Shown here: positions 34,854 to 42,513 of the stretch, piece after piece | How the letters are laid out: each line of letters opens with the position of its first letter | Position numbering within the stretch: the first letter of the stretch is position 1 | NCBI GenBank assembly: GCA_027459785.1 | Contig: DAIDGU010000016.1 | Coordinates: 1-64,000 of the forward strand | Source of the DNA: Ktedonobacteria bacterium | GTDB taxonomy: Bacteria > Chloroflexota > Ktedonobacteria > Ktedonobacterales > JACDGC01 | Length of the DNA stretch: 64,000 nt | Reading direction: 5' to 3' | The notes under the pieces: generated by a model | Databases searched by the model: none | What the model saw: only the letters and a program-made list of their open reading frames with translations | What the model was told of the DNA's origin: nothing | Position numbers and translations under genes: made by a program

Positions 34854-36170
34854 CTACTTGCCCGCTTCGTCCAGCAGGCCCAGCCGGGCGTATGGCACGG
34901 CGACGTAGCGCGTGTAGTAGGCCGGGTCGGCGAGGGCGGCCAGTTGGTCGGGCGGGAGGACGGCGGTGACGTCGGGATCGGATTGCAGGAATGCGAGGAA
35001 CGAGGCGTTGTCGTTCTCGCCGCGCCACACCTTCTGTGCGTTGCGCTGCACCAGCTTATAGGCTTCCTGCCGGCCCATGCCGGCATCCACCAGCGCCAGC
35101 AAGACGCGCTGCGAATAGATCAGGCCGCGCGTCATGTCCAGGTTGTCGCGCATGCGATAGGGGTTGACTTCCAGACCGGCGATGATCGTGTGCATCAGCC
35201 ACAGCAGGTAGTGCAACAGGGTGGTGCCGTCGGGGATGATGATGCGTTCGGCGGACGAATGGCTGATGTCGCGCTCGTGCCACAGCGCCATACTTTCCAG
35301 CGCCGTCACGGCGTAACCGCGCAGCACGCGCACCAGCCCACAGACGCGCTCCGTCAGTTCGGGATTGCGCTTATGCGGCATGGCGGACGATCCTTGTTGG
35401 CCCGCGCCGAAAGGCTCGAAGGCTTCGCTGACCTCCGTGCGCTGCATGTGGCGCAGTTCCAGCGCCATCTGTTCCAGCACGCCGCCCACCAGCGCCAGCG
35501 TCGTCATGAATTGCGCGTGGCGGTCGCGGCTGATGATCTGGTTCGAGATCGGCGCGGGTGTCAGGTGCAACTGCGCACAGACGTACTCCTCAATCGCGGG
35601 CGGTACGGTGGCATGCGTCCCCACCGCGCCGGAGATCGCGCCGACAGCCAGTTCGTCCAGTGCGGCATCCAGGCGGGTGCGGGCGCGGCGCATTTCGTCC
35701 ACCCACAGCAACACCTTCATCCCAAAGGTCAGCGGCTCGGCGTGGATGCCGTGGGTGCGCCCGACCATCAGCGTATCCTTGTGTTGCACCGCCAGGCGCT
35801 CTGTATCCACCAGCAACACATCCAGCGCCTGGGTGAGCGCCGTGCCGGCCTCGCGGATCTGGATCGCCAGCGCGGTATCCAGCACATCAGACGACGTCAG
35901 GCCCAGGTGGATGAAGCGACCCTCCGGCCCCAGTTGCTCTTGCAACATGCGCAGGAACGAGATGACATCATGGTGTGCTTCCAGTTCGATCTCGTGCATG
36001 CGACCCAGATCCAGCGCCACGCCCTTGATACGTTCCACGGCATCCGGTGGGATCGCCCCCTCCTGCCCCCAGGCTTCGCAGACCAGCACCTCCACGCGCA
36101 GCCAGGTAGCGATCTTATTCTCTTCGGACCAGATGCGCGCCATCTCTGGGCGCGTGTAACGTTCGATCAT
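34854..36170 (-). CDS. purB: Adenylosuccinate lyase
   Basis: Fumarase/aspartase superfamily enzyme of 438 residues catalysing two steps of purine synthesis: removal of fumarate from SAICAR and from adenylosuccinate. The signature SSAMPHKRNP near residue 262-271 is complete and contains the flexible catalytic loop; GLTSSDVLDTA near 90-100 and VGRTHGIHAEPLTFG near 141-155 (with the active-site His) match the family. The frame extends 52 codons further, but the ATG at 36170 with GAGGCAAG upstream gives the family-standard N-terminus. It is a single gene here, not in a pur operon. Confidence 0.96.
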   Translation of the reverse strand: MIERYTRPEMARIWSEENKIATWLRVEVLVCEAWGQEGAIPPDAVERIKGVALDLGRMHEIELEAHHDVISFLRMLQEQLGPEGRFIHLGLTSSDVLDTALAIQIREAGTALTQALDVLLVDTERLAVQHKDTLMVGRTHGIHAEPLTFGMKVLLWVDEMRRARTRLDAALDELAVGAISGAVGTHATVPPAIEEYVCAQLHLTPAPISNQIISRDRHAQFMTTLALVGGVLEQMALELRHMQRTEVSEAFEPFGAGQQGSSAMPHKRNPELTERVCGLVRVLRGYAVTALESMALWHERDISHSSAERIIIPDGTTLLHYLLWLMHTIIAGLEVNPYRMRDNLDMTRGLIYSQRVLLALVDAGMGRQEAYKLVQRNAQKVWRGENDNASFLAFLQSDPDVTAVLPPDQLAALADPAYYTRYVAVPYARLGLLDEAGK

Positions 36171-36312
36171 GGTGTGTGCTTGCCTCTTGTCAAAAAATAG
36201 CGACGCCGCCGACGCGCATGATGGCACCGGCACGGCGGAAACGGTCGAGATGGTGACACAGGCAGTATAGCACGCCGTCTGAGCTGGCGCTACCGGCGAA
36301 CAGCGGCAAAAA

Positions 36313-37167
36313 TCAGGGGAGATCACCTCGTGCCGGCGCGTCGTCCCACGGCACGGTTAATCCCTCCTGCCCCCAGCAGGCGCGATCCCAGATGCCGGCC
36401 CCCGCCAGCCGGCCAGCCGCCTCCCAGCGCCGCAAGCCATCACGAATGAAGGGATTATCCCGGCAGCGTTGCGCCACAATCTCCCATACCTGCTGCGCCG
36501 TCCAGCCGTAACCAGCTTGCGCATCGGGGGCAACCTTGCTGAAAAAGCCGCCTAGCTCCGCGAGCGCATAGTCTTCATAGTCCCGCGCCGTGCCTGGCGG
36601 GTTCGCCTCAGATGTGTAGCGGGTGACGGCATCGCTATCGTCGAGATCGTGGATGAGGATGGGGATCGTGCGCCCGAAGGTGGCGGCGACCACCCCCGCG
36701 TCATGCAGTCGGCGCGCGACGCGGGCGCAGAGCGGCACGAAGGCGTCCCATTCCGCCTGTGTGTCATATTGCAGATCAAGCGGCTGTTGCGGCAACGTCA
36801 ACCCCAACTCGCTTAACCAGGCATCGCGTTGGCGCACGGCCTTATCGTTCGCTTGTGGATCGGTAATGGAAGTGTCTTCGGGGATGATCAGCCGGTAGTC
36901 CGCCGTCCAAAAGGGCAGATTCCACCTGGCCTCCCCTGCACCCGATGCCGCGCTGATCTGCGCCCGCCACTGCGTTTCCGTGTTATAGCTCAGCCACAAA
37001 GACGCATGAAACGCAAAAGTAGGTTCGCCCGCATCATCGATACAGAACGAGATCAGGTAGACATCCGCGCAGTCGATGCCGCTCGCCGGGTCGCGCCAAG
37101 ACGCGATCTCCGTCGCGCAACGCTGGTAAATGTACGCCTCGAAAGCTGGTGATGAAGCTTGTTGCAT
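36313..37167 (-). CDS. Hypothetical protein
   Basis: A 284-residue soluble protein without a family I can name. The N-terminal half has strand-rich stretches (DVYLISFCIDDAGEPTFAFH near 36-55, LWLSYNTETQW near 58-68) in the style of small DUF4303-like or immunity-type proteins. The middle has ILIHDLDDSDAVTRYTSEAN near 173-192, acidic and possibly metal-binding, and the C-terminal third contains several Trp. It stands upstream of purB on the same strand; its frame overlaps the unused upstream extension of the purB frame only. Confidence 0.6.
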   Translation of the reverse strand: MQQASSPAFEAYIYQRCATEIASWRDPASGIDCADVYLISFCIDDAGEPTFAFHASLWLSYNTETQWRAQISAASGAGEARWNLPFWTADYRLIIPEDTSITDPQANDKAVRQRDAWLSELGLTLPQQPLDLQYDTQAEWDAFVPLCARVARRLHDAGVVAATFGRTIPILIHDLDDSDAVTRYTSEANPPGTARDYEDYALAELGGFFSKVAPDAQAGYGWTAQQVWEIVAQRCRDNPFIRDGLRRWEAAGRLAGAGIWDRACWGQEGLTVPWDDAPARGDLP

Positions 37168-37301
37168 CCAACCTCCTATCTCCTCCTAATCATAACAGTA
37201 GTGTGATGAATCCGACCCCACCTGCATTTGCTTCATTTTAGGTGTGATTCACCGCAAGGGTTTCGGGCTTTCCAAACCGTAACATATGATACTGCGATAT
37301 A

Positions 37302-37329
37302 TGCTACAATATAGCCCAGATAGCCCAGA
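37302..37329 (+). promoter_or_regulatory. Promoter and candidate operator of the VapC-type toxin-antitoxin operon
   Basis: TGCTACAAT (37302-37310) is an extended -10 element. It is followed at once by two tandem copies of TAGCCCAGA (37312-37320 and 37321-37329), 24 bases before the antitoxin ATG. Direct repeats placed at the transcription start are a usual site for antitoxin autoregulation. The ribosome binding site CAGGAGG follows at 37339-37345. Confidence 0.55.
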
Positions 37330-37353
37330 GACACAAGCAGGAGGTACACAACT

Positions 37354-37581
37354 ATGGAAGCTCTCAAATTGAAAGCTCATATCGGTCACGATGGTATCTT
37401 ACGATTGGATGTACCAGTGGGTATCGCCGATGTGGATTGTGATGTCATAGTCACTGTTCCTCCCACCATGACCGTTGACGAGTGGCATCAGTTTGTTGAT
37501 CGCACTGCTGGTAGCTTGGTTGATGACCCCATTGAGCGACTACCGCAAGGAGAGTATGAGCAGCGAGATCCGATCATATGA
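37354..37581 (+). CDS. Putative antitoxin partner of a VapC-type toxin
   Basis: A 75-residue acidic protein read in the same operon as a PIN-domain toxin and overlapping it by four bases (ATGA). Type II antitoxins have this size and position. The N-terminal part MEALKLKAHIGHDGILRLDV with VPVGIADVDCDVIVTV resembles the strands of the AbrB/DUF2281-like antitoxins seen in cyanobacteria and Chloroflexota; a clear AbrB swapped-hairpin motif is not evident. The C-terminal part (DRTAGSLVDDPIERLPQGEY) is the likely toxin-binding tail. The ATG follows CAGGAGGTACACAACT. Confidence 0.75.
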   Translation: MEALKLKAHIGHDGILRLDVPVGIADVDCDVIVTVPPTMTVDEWHQFVDRTAGSLVDDPIERLPQGEYEQRDPII

Positions 37582-37979
37582 CCTACCTGCTTGATACAAA
37601 CACCTGCATTCGCTACCTGAATGGGCGCTCCTCGAATGTAGTAGCGAAGGTGCGCGCCACCGCGCCAAGCGACATTGCTGTTTGCGCGGTCGTGAAAGCT
37701 GAATTATTTGCCGGAGCCGCAAAAAGCCAAAATCCGGCGAAGAATCTAGCGACCCAACAGGCATTCCTGAATCAATTCGTATCATTCCCTTTTGATGATG
37801 TTGCCGCAGCCATCTATGGACCCATGCGTGCCGCATTGGAAAAAGCAGGTACGCCTATTGGCCCGAACGATCTACTTATTGCAACCATTGCGCTAGCAAA
37901 TAGCCTCACGCTGGTAACACATAACACGCGCGAATTTACGCGCCTTTCTGGATTGACATTAGAAGATTGGGAACTATAG
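37578..37979 (+). CDS. vapC: VapC-type PIN-domain ribonuclease toxin
   Basis: A 133-residue PIN domain, the usual VapC length. The acidic active-site set is in place: D6 in YLLDTNTCI, Glu in VVKAELFAGA (near 43) and Asp in GPNDLLIATIALA (near 95); HNTREF near 115 provides the next conserved polar position. VapC toxins cleave tRNA or rRNA in a magnesium-dependent way; the target is unknown. It is translationally coupled to the antitoxin gene by ATGA overlap. No transposon marks are seen around it. Confidence 0.92.
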   Translation: MTYLLDTNTCIRYLNGRSSNVVAKVRATAPSDIAVCAVVKAELFAGAAKSQNPAKNLATQQAFLNQFVSFPFDDVAAAIYGPMRAALEKAGTPIGPNDLLIATIALANSLTLVTHNTREFTRLSGLTLEDWEL

Positions 37980-38121
37980 ATCAAGGATCATGAGTTACTG
38001 CGTGGTAGGCGCGGAGGCTGCACCAATTGCGCCTCCGGCTACTCGTCTGCATGCACAACTGTTCCCTTTCGATCAATCGCTCTTTATGAGTAGAACCCAT
38101 AATTCAGCATTAAAGGGACAG

Positions 38122-38841
38122 CTAGACGCGATGGAAATGCGGCAGCGGCAAGCGCGGCTTCCCATCACCGACGCCCCACAGCGCGATGGCGACGAGCCAG
38201 GCGGCGTACAGAAAGAGCGCGCCCGCCACGGTGGCAGGGGCCAACGCGGGGACGAGCGCCACCGGCGTCGCCACCAGCGTCACCAACCAGGCCAGCGCGC
38301 CCAGCGCCGTGAGCCAGCGGGGGAAGCGCGGCACCCGTGCCAATGCCATCACCACCAGCGCGCCCGCGATGAAATACAGCGTATTCGCCGCGCCGGTAGA
38401 AAGAAGCGCCGATAGGTGATCCAGCGTCGTAAAAAACAGCAACACGGTGGGGCGCGCAGGGTCCGTCACCGCCAGCGCCGTGTATTGGTGCGCGATGCCA
38501 GGGAAGGCTGCCGCCTGGATGCTGTCGCCGACGATATCCACCGCGCCGCCCAGGACGGCGCTGAGCGCGGCGAAGCGCAGCAGATCGGGCGCGGGGGCGC
38601 GCGGCACGAAGGCCCGGCTGAGCGCCCAGATGCTCACCACCAACCCCACACTGCCGCCCATCCACATGACCCAGCCCGCGCTCCACGCCAGGTCGTGCGC
38701 GGCGATGAAGCGCAGCCGCGCGTCCGCGTCGCCACCGGCAAGCGTCCCCGGCGCGATGACCAGGCCAGTGTAAGCGAGCGGGATCAGGTTCAGCGCGGCA
38801 GCCAGCACCAGCAGCGCCCGCGTCGTAAATGGTTGCGGCAT
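38122..38841 (-). CDS. DUF4386-like membrane protein
   Basis: A 239-residue protein with six hydrophobic helices near 8-28, 50-70, 86-108, 137-165, 173-190 and 193-225. The pattern of a first helix, a loop with RLRFIAAHDLAWSAGWVMWM near 43-62 and a final helix pair resembles the DUF4386/YqhR-like membrane proteins of Chloroflexota and actinobacteria, but I am not certain of the family. Function unknown. It is convergent with the VapC operon, 140 bases away. Confidence 0.6.
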   Translation of the reverse strand: MPQPFTTRALLVLAAALNLIPLAYTGLVIAPGTLAGGDADARLRFIAAHDLAWSAGWVMWMGGSVGLVVSIWALSRAFVPRAPAPDLLRFAALSAVLGGAVDIVGDSIQAAAFPGIAHQYTALAVTDPARPTVLLFFTTLDHLSALLSTGAANTLYFIAGALVVMALARVPRFPRWLTALGALAWLVTLVATPVALVPALAPATVAGALFLYAAWLVAIALWGVGDGKPRLPLPHFHRV

Positions 38842-39098
38842 TGTCGCATCTACCTTTTTGTGCGCAGATCAGGTACACAGCATGCTGTGCAGCCGACCTT
38901 TAGTATAGCGCATCATGCAAGGGCCAAAGCAAACGACGCATCGTGCAAGTTGGCGCTGAATTTGCGGATGAATCGGGCGCTGTGGGCCGGTGTATGGCAC
39001 GTTTAGGGGAGGGGCCAGCGCCTGACCGACTGGATGGTGTATACTTGCCAGAGACGAGATTACCAGATCTATTTTTTAAGATGAGCTGAGGTGCTGCT

Positions 39099-39806
39099 AT
39101 GCTTGCTCGTGTCATCCCGCTGGTGTTCGCCGTGGGCAGCATCGCCAGCCTGTTGCTGGTTGGTCACGCCAACATATCGGCACTCAGCACCTTGCCGATC
39201 CAGCAGAGCATCGGCAACTCGCATATTCCCGGCTCCGATCTGCCGCCCAGGGGGCTGACCCCTACCCCGACCACGACGCCCACGCCCGCGCCGCCCGTCG
39301 CGCCGGCCACCGGCAAGCTGCTCCTGATCGATCTCGCGCATGAATGGCTGTGGGCCTTCCAGGACGGCCACGTCGTCTATAGCACGCCCGTCACCACCGG
39401 CCAACCTGCCCTGGCCACGCCGGTCGGCACCTTCAACGTTCAATATACCGTCACCGACACGTGGTTCACCTCGGCCTGGCAGCCTGGCTCGCCGTATTAC
39501 TTCGCGCCGCTGTTCGTGCATTACGGCCTGTATTTCCGCGACTACGGCTTCTTCATCCACGATGCCACCTGGCGGCACCAATTCGGCCCCGGTACCAACG
39601 TGCCGCATACGGATGCTGACGGCACGCACGAGACGGGCAGCCACGGCTGCATCGAGGTGCCGCTCACCGCGATGACCTGGCTCTACCACTGGGCCACCGT
39701 CGGCACGCGCATCAGCATCGTTCCCAGCACCCAACCGGCTCCCGTCCAGCCACCGCCAGCGCCCAAGCACGCATTGCCCGGCAAGTCAGGCACGCAGCCG
39801 GTATAA
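39099..39806 (+). CDS. L,D-transpeptidase (YkuD domain), secreted
   Basis: A 235-residue protein with an N-terminal signal or anchor segment (MLARVIPLVFAVGSIASLLL), a Pro/Thr-rich linker (about 48-68) and a YkuD domain (about 70-215). The catalytic motif is complete: HDATW near 151 supplies the conserved His and TGSHGCIEVP near 179-188 holds the catalytic Cys. These enzymes make 3-3 peptidoglycan cross-links or attach proteins to the wall, using a donor with an exposed L,D bond. The C-terminus is again Pro-rich. It pairs functionally with the D-Ala-D-Ala ligase in the window, but is not in an operon with it. Confidence 0.92.
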   Translation: MLARVIPLVFAVGSIASLLLVGHANISALSTLPIQQSIGNSHIPGSDLPPRGLTPTPTTTPTPAPPVAPATGKLLLIDLAHEWLWAFQDGHVVYSTPVTTGQPALATPVGTFNVQYTVTDTWFTSAWQPGSPYYFAPLFVHYGLYFRDYGFFIHDATWRHQFGPGTNVPHTDADGTHETGSHGCIEVPLTAMTWLYHWATVGTRISIVPSTQPAPVQPPPAPKHALPGKSGTQPV

Positions 39807-39826
39807 AACACGATCGGTTGGGGCCG

Positions 39827-41080
39827 CTAGCGTAGCCGGTACAACACCTCGCCGGCATGGGGGACGTATAAGATCCCTTGGTCTTCGCGGTCGGCCCAGG
39901 CAGCGGGGTCAATCGCACGATAATCGGCGTAGCCCAGATTGATGCGCCGGCAGCGTTCCTCTGGGATGCCGGTCGCCAGCGTCACCTGGATGCGCGGCGT
40001 CTCGACACCGCTGGGCGCGTCGTAGCTGCCCATACCCTTCACATGGGTGCTGTGCGCCAGAATGCTGCCCGGCAAGTTGCCGAAGCGCGCCCATTGCTTC
40101 AGGAAGTAATCGCGCACATGGTAGCCGACCTGATCAATCAGCGCGCCGTGAGTGAACGAGACTTCGGTGAGGTGCGGCGCGTAGATGATGACCTCGCCGC
40201 CATCCGCGATCACCGGCTCGGTCTTGTACATCGCCTTGGCCGCCGTCCACAGGTCGTCGTATTGCGGCGCGGGACACGACAGCACGCGCTGAAAAGGCCG
40301 GTCGAACCAGGTGATGTTGAGCGCGCCAGAAAGTTCCGCCGCCGCCGCGAAGGCTTCCAGGTGGTCGCCGATATACATGCCGCGCAACGTCGTGCCATCC
40401 ATCACCAGCGCGATGCACGTGAGCGGGCGTGGCACGAAGTCCGCCCCCCGATGGATGATGCGCCGGACGGGGGTATCCTGCACGCCGATGGTATGCATAC
40501 TGGTGACGAGCGCGCCCAACCAATGCGTGAAGTTGATGATATCCGGCCCCGCGATGCCAGGAAACAGATATTTCGCGCCGCCCGAAAAGCCCGCTACCTC
40601 ATGCGGGAAGACCGGCCCGCAGATGATCACGTGGTCATAGTCCAGGATGCGTTTATTCAGCGTCACCGGCACCGCGTCGCGCAGCAGGCCATCGGTCAGC
40701 GCCGCCGCCTCGTCGGCGGGGATCGTGCCGATGGTCACGAGTTGCGCCGGATCGTCCCACGCATGGTTGAAGATCTGCGTCCTGGGGTAGCGTTCCCGCC
40801 GCTCTGCCGCCGGCATGCCCACCAACTGTTCGATGGCGGCTGCCGGCATCGGTGGGTGCGTTCCCAGGGCGATCAGGTAATCCAGCGCCGTTGTGCGCGG
40901 CCCCAACGTCGCGTTCAACAAGCGAAAGAGCAAGGGGATGGGCGCGGTGCGCGTGGCATCGGGAATGATCACCAATACCCGTTTGCCATCCAGCGCCAGT
41001 TGTTCGCTGGCCCGCGTCACCGCTTGTTCCACCATCTCCGGCGTCAGCACGCGCTCCACCGCGCCACTCGCACTCAGCAT
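39827..41080 (-). CDS. LarA-family (nickel-pincer lactate racemase-like) protein
   Basis: A 417-residue member of the LarA/DUF2088 family. LIIPDATRTAP-like IIPDATRTAPIPLLF lies near 37-51; THPPMP near 74 and FNHAWDD near 104 carry the conserved His residues. FPHEVAGFSGGAKYLFPGIA near 158-177 is the family's central motif, with the His and Lys that hold and stack on the nickel-pincer cofactor. The start at 41080 follows AAAGGAGG; the frame extends upstream only through the repeat array. Many family members act on substrates other than lactate, so specificity is open. No larB/C/E cofactor genes are adjacent. Confidence 0.88.
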   Translation of the reverse strand: MLSASGAVERVLTPEMVEQAVTRASEQLALDGKRVLVIIPDATRTAPIPLLFRLLNATLGPRTTALDYLIALGTHPPMPAAAIEQLVGMPAAERRERYPRTQIFNHAWDDPAQLVTIGTIPADEAAALTDGLLRDAVPVTLNKRILDYDHVIICGPVFPHEVAGFSGGAKYLFPGIAGPDIINFTHWLGALVTSMHTIGVQDTPVRRIIHRGADFVPRPLTCIALVMDGTTLRGMYIGDHLEAFAAAAELSGALNITWFDRPFQRVLSCPAPQYDDLWTAAKAMYKTEPVIADGGEVIIYAPHLTEVSFTHGALIDQVGYHVRDYFLKQWARFGNLPGSILAHSTHVKGMGSYDAPSGVETPRIQVTLATGIPEERCRRINLGYADYRAIDPAAWADREDQGILYVPHAGEVLYRLR

Positions 41081-41163
41081 CGCCAGTTCCTCCTTTGGCC
41101 CGATCTGTTGATCCGCTCTGTATATAAAAAAGCCGACGGTTCCAGATACGCCAAAAGGGTACC

Positions 41164-41405
41164 GGAGAACCGCCATGCCCATCTGTCCCTACGATCACCC
41201 GCAGGACAGCCATGCCCGTCTATCCCTATCATCACCCGGAGGATCGCCATGCCCATCTGTCCCTACCATCACCCGGAGGATCGCCATGCCCATCTGTCCC
41301 TACCATCACCCGGAGGATCGCCATGCCCATCTGTCCCTACCATCACCCGGAGGATCGCCATGCCCATCTGTCCGGCCCCGTTGACCACCGCCTTTCTCCG
41401 CAACG
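41164..41405. repeat. 37-bp tandem array grown from a family A element
   Basis: Five full 37-base units start at 41164, 41201, 41238, 41275 and 41312; a sixth starts at 41349 and runs into the usual family A right arm (GGCCCCGTTGACCACCGCCT, then TTCTCCGCAACG). The unit is GGAGGATCGCCATGCCCATC, then TGTCCCTACCATCACCC. The first two units carry scattered changes; units 3-5 are identical. The left flank GGGTACCGGAGA (41157) is the left arm of family A. Each unit holds GGAGG and an ATG six bases later. 37 is not a multiple of 3, so three frames stay open through it. Confidence 0.92.
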
Positions 41406-41445
41406 AGTATAATAGCAAGAAGCCAAAGATGGGGACAAACGTGCC

Positions 41446-41548
41446 ATCGGCGCGCGGTCGCCGGGGTAAGATCCCCATCGGCGCGCGGTCGCCGGGGGTT
41501 AAACCCCCCGGCTCGGAAAAGAAACCCCTCCGGGCTAGGACACGGCAA
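41446..41548. repeat. Interspersed repeat, family C, with a doubled left half
   Basis: GGCGCGCGGTCGCCGGGG occurs twice (near 41449 and 41479); the second is completed by GTTAAACCCCCCGGCTCGG and AACCCCTCCGGGCTAGGAC. Same design as 5350-5416. It forms strong GC-rich hairpins (CCGGGGGTTAAACCCCCCGG). Confidence 0.8.
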
Positions 41549-41657
41549 ACCCGATCAATTCGTCAATCAACGCTAACTGTGTCGCAAGGTTGTTGGCAAC
41601 GAAGTCAACGTGTGTGAATAGGATCTGTGGGCGAACATTTCTGTCTCCCTACAACTT

Positions 41658-41692
41658 TGTATGGGCGCAATGTATCGCGCCCCGCGTCTCCC
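41658..41692. repeat. Interspersed repeat, family D
   Basis: TTGTATGGGCGCAATGTATC, then GCGCCCCGCG. It shares the TTTGTATGGGCGC leader with the copy at 9841. It lies 11 bases from the SDR stop codon. Confidence 0.65.
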
Positions 41693-41703
41693 CTGGCTGT
41701 AAT

Positions 41704-42513
41704 TTAGACGCCGCCGAAGGCGGCGAAGCCACCATCGACAGGGATGACGATGCCGGTGACGAAGGCCGATGCTGGGCTGGCGAGCCAGAGCAGCGTCCCC
41801 ACCAGATCGTCGGGGGTGCCGAAGCGGCGCTGGGGCGTGTGCGCGATGATCGCCTGGCCGCGCGCCGTCAGTTCCCCCGTGGCGGCGTCGGTCAGCAAGA
41901 AGCGGTTCTGTTCGGTCAGGAAGAAGCCGGGCGCGATGGCATTCACGCGGATGGCTGGGCTGTATTCCTGCGCCAGATGCACGGCAAGCCATTGGGTGAA
42001 GTTCACCACGGCGGCCTTAGTCGCACCATAGACGCCGACACGCGTCAGGGGGCGCAGCGCCGCCATCGACGCGATGTTGATGATGTTGCCTTGGCCGCGT
42101 GCGGCCATCTCGCGGCCCCACACCTGGCACGCCGCCAGCGTGCCGGCGAAGTTGCTGCCCATCACCTCATTGATGCCCGCCGCGTCGAGATCGAAGAAAG
42201 ATTGATCCGCGCTGACCGTCGCGCGCGGATCGTTGCCGCCCGCCGCGTTGACCAGCAGATCCACTGGCCCCAGCCGTGCCGCGACCACCGCCGCCGCCGC
42301 TGCCAGCGCCGCGCGCGCATGCACATCGGCGGCCACGGCCACCGCCTCGCCCCCGTTGGCAATAATGGCTTCCGCCACTCGCTGCCCAGCCTCTAATCGG
42401 CGACCCAGGATCGCCACGCGCGCCCCTGCCTGCGCCAAGCCCTGCGCCAGCGCGCTGCCCAGCACGCCGCTGCCCCCTGTGATCACCACCACCTGACCCC
42501 GCACATCAAACAT
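41704..42513 (-). CDS. SDR family oxidoreductase, likely D-mannonate/uronate oxidoreductase
   Basis: A 269-residue classical SDR. GGSGVLGSAL near 16-25 is the cofactor loop, with NAAGGNDPRATVSADQSFFD near 91-110 containing an insertion typical of the D-mannonate oxidoreductase subgroup. YGATKAAVVNF near 163-173 has the catalytic Tyr and Lys, and the C-terminus reads IPVDGGFAAFGGV. Context supports reduction of D-fructuronate to D-mannonate: it follows a tagaturonate epimerase-like gene in the same operon. The start at 42513 lies inside the 3' end of that gene (8-base overlap); the frame upstream of it is repeat-derived. UxuA, the next enzyme, is not in this window. Confidence 0.9.
   Translation of the reverse strand: MFDVRGQVVVITGGSGVLGSALAQGLAQAGARVAILGRRLEAGQRVAEAIIANGGEAVAVAADVHARAALAAAAAVVAARLGPVDLLVNAAGGNDPRATVSADQSFFDLDAAGINEVMGSNFAGTLAACQVWGREMAARGQGNIINIASMAALRPLTRVGVYGATKAAVVNFTQWLAVHLAQEYSPAIRVNAIAPGFFLTEQNRFLLTDAATGELTARGQAIIAHTPQRRFGTPDDLVGTLLWLASPASAFVTGIVIPVDGGFAAFGGV

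Noticed and set aside
36171-36326. Upstream extension of purB
   Set aside because: Residues before 36170 are Ser/Ala/Cys-rich and unlike the family, and a ribosome binding site precedes the ATG at 36170.
41164-41405. CRISPR array
   Set aside because: The units abut with no unique spacers between them, so it is a simple tandem repeat.
41175-41412. Open reading frames through the 37-bp array
   Set aside because: All frames are open because the unit is not a multiple of three and lacks stops; there is no sign of a conserved protein.
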